DNA from: Symplocastrum torsivum CPER-KK1
GTDB lineage: Bacteria; Cyanobacteriota; Cyanobacteriia; Cyanobacteriales; Coleofasciculaceae
NCBI GenBank assembly: GCA_019358875.1
Contig: JAHHIF010000039.1
Coordinates: forward strand, 1-63,202
Length of the DNA: 63,202 bases
Reading direction: 5' to 3'
Position 1 is the stretch's first letter. Every line of letters begins with the position of its first letter. The notes under the pieces were generated by a model. That model worked only from the letters and a program-made list of their open reading frames with translations, made no database searches and had not been told where the DNA came from. The position numbers and the translations under genes are program-made. Positions 37,101-44,792 of this stretch are shown here, piece by piece.

Positions 37101-37272
37101 GATGATCGCGTGCGACCAAGAAACAATTAAGTAAAACCATAGAGGGCTAGTTTTTCTGAACTATTTTACGGGGCAGAAGTTCCTTGGGATGTATGAAATG
37201 GATGTTTCATGATTTGAAGTGTCAAAATTGATTTCAAACAACGAGACGACTCCTTGCCTCTAAGTGATTTAT

Positions 37273-38268
37273 TCAGCGCCGAATCAGTACGCTACAGATT
37301 TGGCAAAGTTCTATCACCTTAGTTTGCAAGGTTGAAAGAGGTTCAGACCCCCTCTTAAGGTTAATTTCCAACTCTAGTAGCACCCGTAGTGTTGAGGTTA
37401 GTTGCTCTAGAGAAAGGAATTGAACTTCTTTGGTGAGGAAGTAAATTCGTTTAGGGTTACTGACTTGTGCGGCAGTGGCGATCGCTTTTTGATCCCGTTC
37501 CCCCTCAGTTACCATTAGCTTTACCCATAACCAAGTCCGAAATTGCCCAATCAGCGTGGCAACAATCCTCAAAGCGGGTTCGTTTTTGTTCATCAAATCC
37601 GCTACCAACTCCAAGGCTTTTGCTCCATCCCCCTGGAGAATCGCGGCTGATAGCTGTAAGCTGTTGTGAGTGTTTGAGGTGACTAGGGTAGCCACAGTTT
37701 TCTCATCTAAGACTTTGGCTGAATCACCTGTATAAAGTCGCAATTTTTCCAATTCGTTGTACAGTTGTCGGGTATCATTCCCAACCGACTGTGCCAAAAG
37801 TTCAGCCGCAGCACCTGTTAGTTTGACACCAACCTCTTGAGAACAGGAGCGTACCTGCTGAACTAACTGTTCTGTCTTCCAAGGCGGGATAAGAGAAAAC
37901 TCTCGGATGTGGCTGTACTTTTGCAGCAGCTTTGTCGATTTGAGGCGTCCATCCGGTCGATTGGACGTTGTTAGTAACAAAACAGACTCTTGTGGAATCG
38001 CTGGTAGAGTAAGCTCTAGTTCTGCCAGTAAATCCTCTGAACAGTGCTGGCACAGGGTTGTCTCGACTAACCAAACTAAACGCCCACCCATACCAAAAGG
38101 CGGAGTCATTGCTTGATTCAGCCCTTGGATAATGGCATCAGGCTGATCAGGAGAAATTTTGTCATAGTTGAAACTAACCCAACTGGGGTCAAGGACGCTT
38201 TTACGCAATTCGTTTACAGCTTGTGTCAGGGCAAAGTCATCTTCTCCCCAGTAGAGGTAAATTGTCAT
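37273..38268 (-). CDS. holA: DNA polymerase III delta subunit
   Basis: 331 residues from the ATG at 38268 (MTIYLYWGEDDFALTQAV); an upstream ATG at 38319 would overlap the divergent gene. It has the family's clamp-loader layout: an N-terminal AAA+ fold without a Walker A motif, then middle and C-terminal helical domains (LAQSVGNDTRQLYNELEKL, NEPALRIVATLIGQFRTWLWVKL). Delta opens the beta clamp. It diverges from the 2H phosphoesterase gene with 33 bases between starts. Confidence 0.92.
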   Translation of the reverse strand: MTIYLYWGEDDFALTQAVNELRKSVLDPSWVSFNYDKISPDQPDAIIQGLNQAMTPPFGMGGRLVWLVETTLCQHCSEDLLAELELTLPAIPQESVLLLTTSNRPDGRLKSTKLLQKYSHIREFSLIPPWKTEQLVQQVRSCSQEVGVKLTGAAAELLAQSVGNDTRQLYNELEKLRLYTGDSAKVLDEKTVATLVTSNTHNSLQLSAAILQGDGAKALELVADLMNKNEPALRIVATLIGQFRTWLWVKLMVTEGERDQKAIATAAQVSNPKRIYFLTKEVQFLSLEQLTSTLRVLLELEINLKRGSEPLSTLQTKVIELCQICSVLIRR

Positions 38269-38301
38269 AATAAACACCCACGGTTTGCGAGGGGATCTAG
38301 A

Positions 38302-39090
38302 TTGGACGAGACTTATCAAACTTATTTAAATCGAGTGGCACGGTTGGTGCTACCAGCAACCTATCAATCCCAGTTGCAGCACATCCAGGAGTCACCTAAG
38401 TTTAAGCATCTCCCGGATGGCACCAGCGAGGCAGCGCCTTTTCCGGGCTACACGGTGGTGACACCCCCTTGGGAAGAAGACTCAGAAAATGAAGCATTTT
38501 ACGTCCAGTTGCAGGAACTCCAACAACTACTGTTACAGCAACTAGACACAGGCTTACTGGTACCCGTACCTCCTGCTAGCTTTCATTTAACCTTAGCGGA
38601 CTTGGTTTGGGACAGTGCCTACCGTGAACGCAAAGCGGAAAATCCTCAGTATGACGAGCAACTCCATGAACGTGTCCAAGACAGTTTTCAGAAGTATCAG
38701 CACTCAGTTGCCACAGGGAATTCCCTTGGCTGGCAGCTTTTAGGTTTAATGGTAAGACCTCGCGCCGTCGCGGTGTGTTTGATACCGAATAACGAAGACT
38801 CCTACAAGCGACTGTCAGAACTTCGCCGAGCGATTTATCAAAATCGGAGTCTCATTGGCTTGGGTGTTGAACAGCAGTATCACTTCACAGCGCACGTTAC
38901 GCTGGGATATTTTGGCGAGATTTCACCAGAACTGGAACGCGATCGCCTTAGTGATACGCTAACGAAATTGAATCAACAAGCTTTACCCGATGAAGTCATT
39001 CCCCTGAATGTTCAACGGGCAGAGTTACGAAAGTTTGAAGATATGATGCGCTACTCTCGTGAGCCTGATTGGCCCGTAGTGGAGTTTTAA
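38302..39090 (+). CDS. DUF1868 2H-phosphoesterase-like protein
   Basis: 262 residues from a TTG at 38302 with GAGGGGA seven bases upstream; the longer frame would overlap holA. Two H-x-T motifs, FHLTLADL and AHVTLGYFG, about 130 residues apart, mark the 2H (2'-5' RNA ligase-like) fold. Relatives hydrolyse cyclic or 2'-5' phosphodiesters, or act in RNA repair. Matches the DUF1868 branch, with unknown substrate. The cobH start follows closely downstream. Confidence 0.78.
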   Translation: MDETYQTYLNRVARLVLPATYQSQLQHIQESPKFKHLPDGTSEAAPFPGYTVVTPPWEEDSENEAFYVQLQELQQLLLQQLDTGLLVPVPPASFHLTLADLVWDSAYRERKAENPQYDEQLHERVQDSFQKYQHSVATGNSLGWQLLGLMVRPRAVAVCLIPNNEDSYKRLSELRRAIYQNRSLIGLGVEQQYHFTAHVTLGYFGEISPELERDRLSDTLTKLNQQALPDEVIPLNVQRAELRKFEDMMRYSREPDWPVVEF

Positions 39091-39122
39091 ATTTCAACTT
39101 ACACGTTGCTGGTTGTATCTTC

Positions 39123-39764
39123 ATGCGATTGCCAATCCACCCAATTATGGAGCAGAGTTTTGCGGTGATTGACCGAGAAATCGGTGAACACCACTTCAGT
39201 CCAACTGAGTACAGCATTGTCCGACGAGTGATTCATAGCACGGCGGACTTTGAATTTACTCAGTTGGTTCACTTTAGTCAGGGTGCGAAGGACGCTACCA
39301 CGTCCCACTGTGCGATCGCATCGGGTATTAAAGCTCTCCAGCAACGAGTACCAATTATCACAGATGTGGGGATGGTGAAGCAGGGGGTAGTCGGAATGGT
39401 AGAAAAAACCTTCAATAACCCCCTAATTGCTGCTGTAGAACTTGCCCCAGTCGCACTGCCAGGAAAAACCCGCACAGAAACTGGCTTATTGCAGTGCTTT
39501 GAGAAATTTCCTAATGCGATTTTTGTCATTGGCAATGCCCCTACCGCCTTGCTAGCGCTGTGTAGCCAGTTGTCAACAGCACCGATTCAACCGTCGCTAG
39601 TGATTGGTGCGCCTGTTGGGTTTATCTCCGTTTTAGAGTCAAAGGCTGCCCTGGCACAGACACCAGTGCCTCAAATTCGCGTTGAGGGGCGCAAAGGAGG
39701 TTCTGCTGTTGCTGCTGCAATTCTTAACGCGCTTTTGGTTTTAGCTTGGGAAGCAGTGGATTAA
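39123..39764 (+). CDS. cobH: Precorrin-8X methylmutase
   Basis: 213 residues from the ATG at 39123; a second ATG is 8 codons in. CobH/CbiC moves a methyl group from C-11 to C-12 to give hydrogenobyrinate or its cobalt form. The active-site His is in RRVIHSTADFEF, and ITDVGMVKQGV and IGAPVGFISVLESK are family motifs. It starts 32 bases after the phosphoesterase gene. A four-helix-bundle gene separates it from cobL. Confidence 0.94.
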   Translation: MRLPIHPIMEQSFAVIDREIGEHHFSPTEYSIVRRVIHSTADFEFTQLVHFSQGAKDATTSHCAIASGIKALQQRVPIITDVGMVKQGVVGMVEKTFNNPLIAAVELAPVALPGKTRTETGLLQCFEKFPNAIFVIGNAPTALLALCSQLSTAPIQPSLVIGAPVGFISVLESKAALAQTPVPQIRVEGRKGGSAVAAAILNALLVLAWEAVD

Positions 39765-39799
39765 GCGGTCAGCTATCAGCTATCAGCGGTCAGCTTTTA
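39764..39799. repeat. TCAGCTA-type short tandem repeat
   Basis: Heptamers TCAGCTA/TCAGCGG/TCAGCTT in tandem right after the cobH stop and before the four-helix-bundle gene. A related TCAGC/GCTGA sequence lies at its other end (40160-40186), so the gene is flanked by this family on both sides. Confidence 0.6.
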
Positions 39800-39822
39800 G
39801 ATTTTCCAGATCGGGTAGGAAG

Positions 39823-40182
39823 TTGAAGAATTTTAGAGAGCTAAAAGTTTGGCACAATAGTCGTCAATTAACCCTTAACATCTATCAAGTCACAGCTCGG
39901 TTTCCCCAACAGGAACTTTATGGGTTTACCAGTCAGATTCGACGTGCCTCGGCATCAATTCCAGCTAATATTGCGGAAGGATGTGGTCGAGGCAGTGATG
40001 CTGACTTGGCTCGATTCTTACAAATAGCAATGGGGTCAGCCAGTGAACTGGAGTATCACTTGCTGCTGGCTTGTGACCTTAATTTTATAGAAAGCTCACA
40101 CTACCAACAGCTTAATAGTGATGTCACTGAAATCAAACGAATGCTGGCTTCGTTCATCCAAAAGCTGAAAGCTGAGCGCTGA
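39823..40182 (+). CDS. Four-helix-bundle protein of the 23S rRNA intervening-sequence family
   Basis: 119 residues from a TTG start. It matches the S23/IVP family (LKVWHNSRQLTLNIYQVT, GFTSQIRRASASIPANIAEG, ASELEYHLLLA), first described in intervening sequences of 23S rRNA and later found as small free-standing genes in many genomes. It is thought to bind nucleic acid. Here it sits between two cobalamin genes and between short repeats, which suggests an inserted cassette rather than a cobalamin function. Confidence 0.9.
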   Translation: MKNFRELKVWHNSRQLTLNIYQVTARFPQQELYGFTSQIRRASASIPANIAEGCGRGSDADLARFLQIAMGSASELEYHLLLACDLNFIESSHYQQLNSDVTEIKRMLASFIQKLKAER

Positions 40183-40191
40183 TAGCTAGAA

Positions 40192-41448
40192 ATGACACCC
40201 GTATATGTAGTGGGAATTGGGTTGGATGGTGAAGCCGGACTGACGGATGCCGTGCGGCAGTTAGTGGGCCAGGCAACGTTGTTGGTAGGAAGCGATCGCC
40301 ATTTGAGCTACTTCCCAAACCATCCTGCTTCACGCTTGGTACTGGGAGATTTATCTCAGGCAATTCGGGAAATTCGCAACCAGTTAGTGGCGGATGAACC
40401 GAATAGCTGCATTGTGGTGTTGGTTAGTGGTGATCCACTCTTTTTTGGCTTAGGACGCTTATTACTGGAGGAGTTACCACGGGAGCAATTGACGTTTCAT
40501 CCTCATCTGAGTTCGGTTCAGCTAGCTTTTCATCGCGTAAAAGTTCCTTGGCAGGATGCTCAGGTTATTAGTGCCCACGGACGCTCTCTAGAGCAGTTGA
40601 CTGTTGCCCTACAGCAGGGTGTGGAGAAGATTGCCGTACTGACAGATGGAACAAATACGCCAAGTGCGATCGCACGTCTGTTTCTCGCTCTAGATTTAGC
40701 CAGTAGCTACGAGTTCTGGGTTTGTGAAAACCTGGGAGGTGCCGATGAGATGGTGCAGCAAGTTGCGGTGGATATGTTACTGCACGAAAGGTTTGCACCG
40801 CTGAATGTCGTTCTATTACTGCGTCAGTCTGAGCCAGCTCAAGCATTGTTGGATGTTGACTCTCTACCCCTACTGGGATTACCCGATCAGACATTTGCTA
40901 GCTTTAGCGATCGCCCTGGTTTGATGACGAAGCGTGAGGTACGGATTCTTATCCTGGGAGAACTTGCGCTGCATCCAAGGCAAATTATTTGGGATATTGG
41001 TGCAGGAACAGGTTCTGTTTCCATTGAGATTGCCCGCTTGTGTAGCACATCTCAGGTGTATGCGATTGAGAAAACTGCGATCGGTAGTGCCTTAATTGAA
41101 CAGAACTGCCAACGCCTTCATGTTAAAAACGTCGTTTCAATCCACGGTACAGCACCAGAAATTTTGAATCACCTACCAGCACCAAACCGCATCTTTATTG
41201 GGGGTAGCGGTGGTAACTTAACTGCCATTCTTGATAACTGTGAGGCTCGGCTCACTAGCGGGGGTATTGTGGTACTCGCTCTAGCAACCCTGGAACATCT
41301 TAATACAGCTCTCGGCTGGCTAAAGTTACACCGTTGGGATTACCACTTGCTACAAGTTCAGCTCTCGCGTTCTGTACCTGTAGGACAACTAACTCGTTTT
41401 ACTCCTCTCAATCCCGTAACGATTTTAACGGTGACGCGATCGCATTGA
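40192..41448 (+). CDS. cobL: Precorrin-6Y C5,15-methyltransferase (decarboxylating), CbiE-CbiT fusion
   Basis: 418 residues. The N-terminal half is the CbiE-type tetrapyrrole methylase (VVGIGLDGEAGL, SGDPLFFGLG). The C-terminal half is the CbiT SAM methyltransferase (IWDIGAGTGSVSIEIA, IFIGGSGGNL). It methylates C-5 and C-15 and decarboxylates C-12's acetate, the step after CobK and before CobH. The three genes in this window therefore catalyse consecutive steps. It starts 9 bases after the four-helix-bundle gene. Confidence 0.95.
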   Translation: MTPVYVVGIGLDGEAGLTDAVRQLVGQATLLVGSDRHLSYFPNHPASRLVLGDLSQAIREIRNQLVADEPNSCIVVLVSGDPLFFGLGRLLLEELPREQLTFHPHLSSVQLAFHRVKVPWQDAQVISAHGRSLEQLTVALQQGVEKIAVLTDGTNTPSAIARLFLALDLASSYEFWVCENLGGADEMVQQVAVDMLLHERFAPLNVVLLLRQSEPAQALLDVDSLPLLGLPDQTFASFSDRPGLMTKREVRILILGELALHPRQIIWDIGAGTGSVSIEIARLCSTSQVYAIEKTAIGSALIEQNCQRLHVKNVVSIHGTAPEILNHLPAPNRIFIGGSGGNLTAILDNCEARLTSGGIVVLALATLEHLNTALGWLKLHRWDYHLLQVQLSRSVPVGQLTRFTPLNPVTILTVTRSH

Positions 41449-41518
41449 GAGACATCTTCTTTCACTAGCTGATCGCTCGATAATGAAATTACTTGAGTAA
41501 TGTTATGGAGAGGTTGTG

Positions 41519-42079
41519 ATGTCTATTGAGCTACTCAGACGGCGCTTCACGATAAAGCAGTATCACCAAATGGCTGAAGCAGGTATCCTCACAGAGGATG
41601 ACCGAGTGGAACTGATTCGAGGAGAGATTGTCGAGATGACCCCAATTGGCAGACGTCATGCAGCGTGTGTTGACCGTCTCAATGAAATGTTTATTCTGCG
41701 TCTGGCACAGGCAACAATAGTTCGAGTTCAAAACCCAGTTGAATTAGATGACAACTCTGAACCTCAACCAGATTTGGTATTGCTGCGACGACGCGCAGAT
41801 TTTTACGAGGCAGGACATCCCCAAGCAGAAGATATCTTGCTGTTAGTGGAAGTTGCAGACACGACTGTCGAAGCGGATCGGGATGTGAAAATTCTTCTCT
41901 ATGCGAATAGTGGCATTGCTGAAGTCTGGCTAGTTGATATCAACGCGCAATGCTTGGAAGTTTACCGACAACCTTCTGAGAATGGTTACCAAATTATTCA
42001 CAAGTATTATCGAGGTCAAACTGTCACTATACAGGCTTTTCCTGAGGTTAGTTTTACTGTAGATGAAGTGATGGGCTAA
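41519..42079 (+). CDS. Uma2-family (DUF820) putative endonuclease
   Basis: 186 residues from the ATG at 41519 (GGAGAGG five bases before it). Uma2 proteins have a PD-(D/E)XK nuclease-like fold: VELIRGEIVEM, EPQPDLVLLR, LLVEVADTTVEADR and KILLYANSGIAEVWLVD show the Glu, Asp and E-x-K/D positions. They are highly expanded in cyanobacteria and often mobile; the actual substrate is unknown. Monocistronic. Confidence 0.88.
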   Translation: MSIELLRRRFTIKQYHQMAEAGILTEDDRVELIRGEIVEMTPIGRRHAACVDRLNEMFILRLAQATIVRVQNPVELDDNSEPQPDLVLLRRRADFYEAGHPQAEDILLLVEVADTTVEADRDVKILLYANSGIAEVWLVDINAQCLEVYRQPSENGYQIIHKYYRGQTVTIQAFPEVSFTVDEVMG

Positions 42080-42145
42080 GGCGATCGCATCTCTCTATTT
42101 TTGCTCCTATGTCAGGGTAATTGACTTGGAACTTGAGCCTAATAA

Positions 42146-42349
42146 TTGCAACTCCAATTCTATGAAAACTTTAGCCAGTCTCCTCAACAAGAAGCCGGAG
42201 CAGTTGCCGTTGCCCTCAATCAAGCCCAAAAGTAGCTGCGGGATTTGACCACTGAAGAGCTTGAGGAATTCCTTGATCAACTTAAGCCTCAACTTGATCG
42301 CGTTCTGGCTCAACTAAGACCAGGACAACGTTTGATATTTCAAAGTTAA
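42146..42349 (+). pseudogene. Remnant of a CHAT-domain-type C-terminus with in-frame stop
   Basis: The + frame reads FYENFSQSPQQEAG and NQAQK, then a TAG at 42233, then continues LRDLTTEELEEFL to a stop at 42347. The part around the stop matches the end of cyanobacterial CHAT-domain proteins (FY..., ALNQAQKWLRDLT), where Trp (TGG) would stand at the TAG. There is no start or upstream domain. It looks like a truncated, decaying remnant. Confidence 0.5.
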
Positions 42350-42407
42350 GTCAGTGCCATTCCAGTTAAGAACGCACCGACGTGCGCCCCTACAAGAAAT
42401 TTGGGTA

Positions 42408-44132
42408 TTAGACCTCTCGATCCTGACCGTATTTCTCCCGAATGTGTGTATTGAAGTATTGACCGACCGATGGGGCTATCTTTAGCGCCTGATACACGTT
42501 CTCAGGTACGTCATGGTACTTGTAGACGCTGCCACTATTGAACTCAACTCGTAAGGTTTGAGTTTTCTCGTCATAGTCGAAAGATTTAATCACATTGCTG
42601 GTATTCTTCAGCAGAGGGAAAGCGATGACATCCCGGATACTGGCACTATCGGTTAACAGCATCACCAAGCGATCAATACCGATGCCTTCCCCACCAGTAG
42701 GGGGCATCCCGTACTCCAGCGCTGTCAGAAAGTCTTCATCAACGCCCTGTGCTTCCAAGTCCCCTGCTGCCTTCCTTGCTGCCTGCGCTTCTAAGCGATC
42801 GCGTTGGTCAATTGGATCAGTCAACTCTGTAAAGGCATTTGCTGTCTCCCGCCCAACGATAAATAGCTCAAAGCGTTCCACTAGCCCTGGTTTTTCTCGA
42901 TGCAGCTTTGAAAGGGGAGAAATTTCAACCGGATAATCTAGAACAAAAGTAGGTTGAATCAGCGTTTCCTCACACTTTTGCTCGAAGCATTCGTTGAGTA
43001 GCTTCCCAATTGATTGGCACTCGTCCACATCCTGAATGCCGACTTGTTGAGCCGCTGTTTTTGCTTCTTCAAGGGTTTGGAACTGAGTAAAATCTAAACC
43101 CGTCTTCTCCTGCACTAACTCATGCATCGTCACTCTGCGCCAAGGTGGTGTTAGGTCAATCACCTCACCTTGATAGGTTATTTGCAGCGTCCCCAAGACT
43201 TCTTGAGCAACGGTGGTAATGATTTCCTCCGTTAGCCGTATCATGTCGTTGTAATCGGCATAAGCTTGATAGAACTCAACCGAAGTGAATTCAGGATTGT
43301 GGCGGGTAGAAATGCCTTCATTACGGAAGATACGCCCTAGCTCAAATACCTTTTCAAATCCCCCTACAATAAGTCGCTTCAGAGGTAACTCTGTAGCAAT
43401 CCGTAGGTACAACTCCATATCTAAGGTGTTGTGATAGGTGATGAAGGGACGAGCATCTGCACCACCCGCTTCACTCTGAAGCACGGGTGTCTCAATTTCG
43501 ATAAAGCCTTGGTCTTCTAGGTAGCGCCGAATCACAGCGATAATTTTGGCACGGCGTCGGAAGGTTTCCCGGACATCAGGGTTAACAATCAAGTCAACAT
43601 AGCGCTGACGATAGCGCTTTTCTGTGTCAGTCAAACCATGCCACTTGTCTGGTAAGGGCAACAGCGACTTGGTTAGGATGGTGTAGCGGCTGACATAGAC
43701 CGAGAGTTCGCCTTTTTCCGTCCGTCGAATTGTTCCCTTGGCGCCGATGATGTCCCCAATATCTGTTAGCTGCTTGAGGTGGTTAAAGGCATCTGGCACA
43801 TCTGCCATTGTTTCGGTGATGCGCTTCTTATCTAAGTAGAGCTGAATCGTGCCAGTTTCGTCTTGTAGAGCGAAGAATGCTAGCTTTCCAAAGACTCGAC
43901 GCGCCAAAATACGACCCGCGATCGCTACTTCAAAATCAGCTTCTTCTCCATCGGACAAGTCAGCAAATTTCTCTTGGAGTTCTGCTGCGTGGTGAGTAGA
44001 CTCCCAGTGGTAGGCATAGGGATTTTGCCCCAAAGCTTTGAGCTGTTCAACCTTCTCCAAGCGCATTGCCCGGATTTTTTCTAGATTTGACTGATCTTGC
44101 GGTTCTTCTTGTGGGGAAGCGGGAGAGGACAT
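42408..44132 (-). CDS. lysS: Lysyl-tRNA synthetase, class II, with C-terminal KTSC domain
   Basis: 574 residues. The N-terminal OB-fold tRNA-binding domain covers about 55-165; the class II catalytic core follows, with motif 2 (FRNEGISTRHNPEFTSVEFYQAY) and motif 3 (GIGIDRLVMLL). It charges tRNA-Lys. After the core a small extra domain (about 518-570; VEFNSGSVYKYHDVP, YFNTHIREKYG) matches KTSC, which is named after this position. It lies downstream of bcsA on the same strand but 660 bases away, so probably independent. Confidence 0.96.
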   Translation of the reverse strand: MSSPASPQEEPQDQSNLEKIRAMRLEKVEQLKALGQNPYAYHWESTHHAAELQEKFADLSDGEEADFEVAIAGRILARRVFGKLAFFALQDETGTIQLYLDKKRITETMADVPDAFNHLKQLTDIGDIIGAKGTIRRTEKGELSVYVSRYTILTKSLLPLPDKWHGLTDTEKRYRQRYVDLIVNPDVRETFRRRAKIIAVIRRYLEDQGFIEIETPVLQSEAGGADARPFITYHNTLDMELYLRIATELPLKRLIVGGFEKVFELGRIFRNEGISTRHNPEFTSVEFYQAYADYNDMIRLTEEIITTVAQEVLGTLQITYQGEVIDLTPPWRRVTMHELVQEKTGLDFTQFQTLEEAKTAAQQVGIQDVDECQSIGKLLNECFEQKCEETLIQPTFVLDYPVEISPLSKLHREKPGLVERFELFIVGRETANAFTELTDPIDQRDRLEAQAARKAAGDLEAQGVDEDFLTALEYGMPPTGGEGIGIDRLVMLLTDSASIRDVIAFPLLKNTSNVIKSFDYDEKTQTLRVEFNSGSVYKYHDVPENVYQALKIAPSVGQYFNTHIREKYGQDREV

Positions 44133-44792
44133 AGTAGGCGAATAACTAGAAGCTTGAATTGTAGGATACTAAGCGCATCCTTATCTTGACACTCACCGTA
44201 GCTTTAGCTCGGTGATTCTTGGGCTGATCGTGCGGTTAGTTACTTCCCGTCTTACCGAGCATTCTTGTTCCTTGCAGAACACTCCTCAAGCTTAAATTTC
44301 CGTGTGTCCCACGGTATTTGTGGCGAGTCTTTCCCAATGAACCAAGCCGCCTCAAGCTCCACACTTGGCACAAATTTCAATTCTCTTCTCTCGTCAAAGG
44401 GGGGTCAGACGAACTTGAACATCCTTTTAGGTGAGAGCAACCTAGTTATTGTTGTTATTTTATCACACAAGGCGCTTAAAAGCGCTCACTAGTTTTCATC
44501 CGTGAGCTAAAGCTGCACGGCTTTCAACTGCGTCAATAGTATAGTAATGGTAGCGTTCTGTGTGCCAGTGATTGGCTTCAATTGTGTGGAGTTCCGGATT
44601 GCTGTTGCTCGCTGACAAGAACGCGATCGCTTTTTAGTTAATCGTCTGGGCGATCGCATTTCGCCTGTAGTTAAGATGAGCCGTAAAATCCTGGTATCTA
44701 TTGCTCAGTTCTGTAGATTTGGCGGAGTTCATCTAGTGTACTGACTGTTTTGATGGCTTCTCTTTCCGCTTGTCTCGGTTCTTACCTATTCC
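44133..44792. other. Intergenic region between bcsA and lysS
   Basis: About 660 bases downstream of the cellulose operon and upstream of lysS. It has two small hairpins (44193-44215, TCACCG...CGGTGA; 44472-44485, GCGCTT-AA-AAGCGC) and two GCGATCGC-type sites near 44627 and 44652. No ORF convinces and no T-box-like leader is apparent. Confidence 0.45.

Noticed and set aside
42107..42313. 68-codon minus-strand frame
   Set aside because: It is the reverse of the CHAT-like remnant, which has the better protein match on the + strand.
44265..44492. 75-codon frame in the gap before lysS
   Set aside because: No ribosome site, and the composition is not protein-like; hairpins lie in the same stretch.
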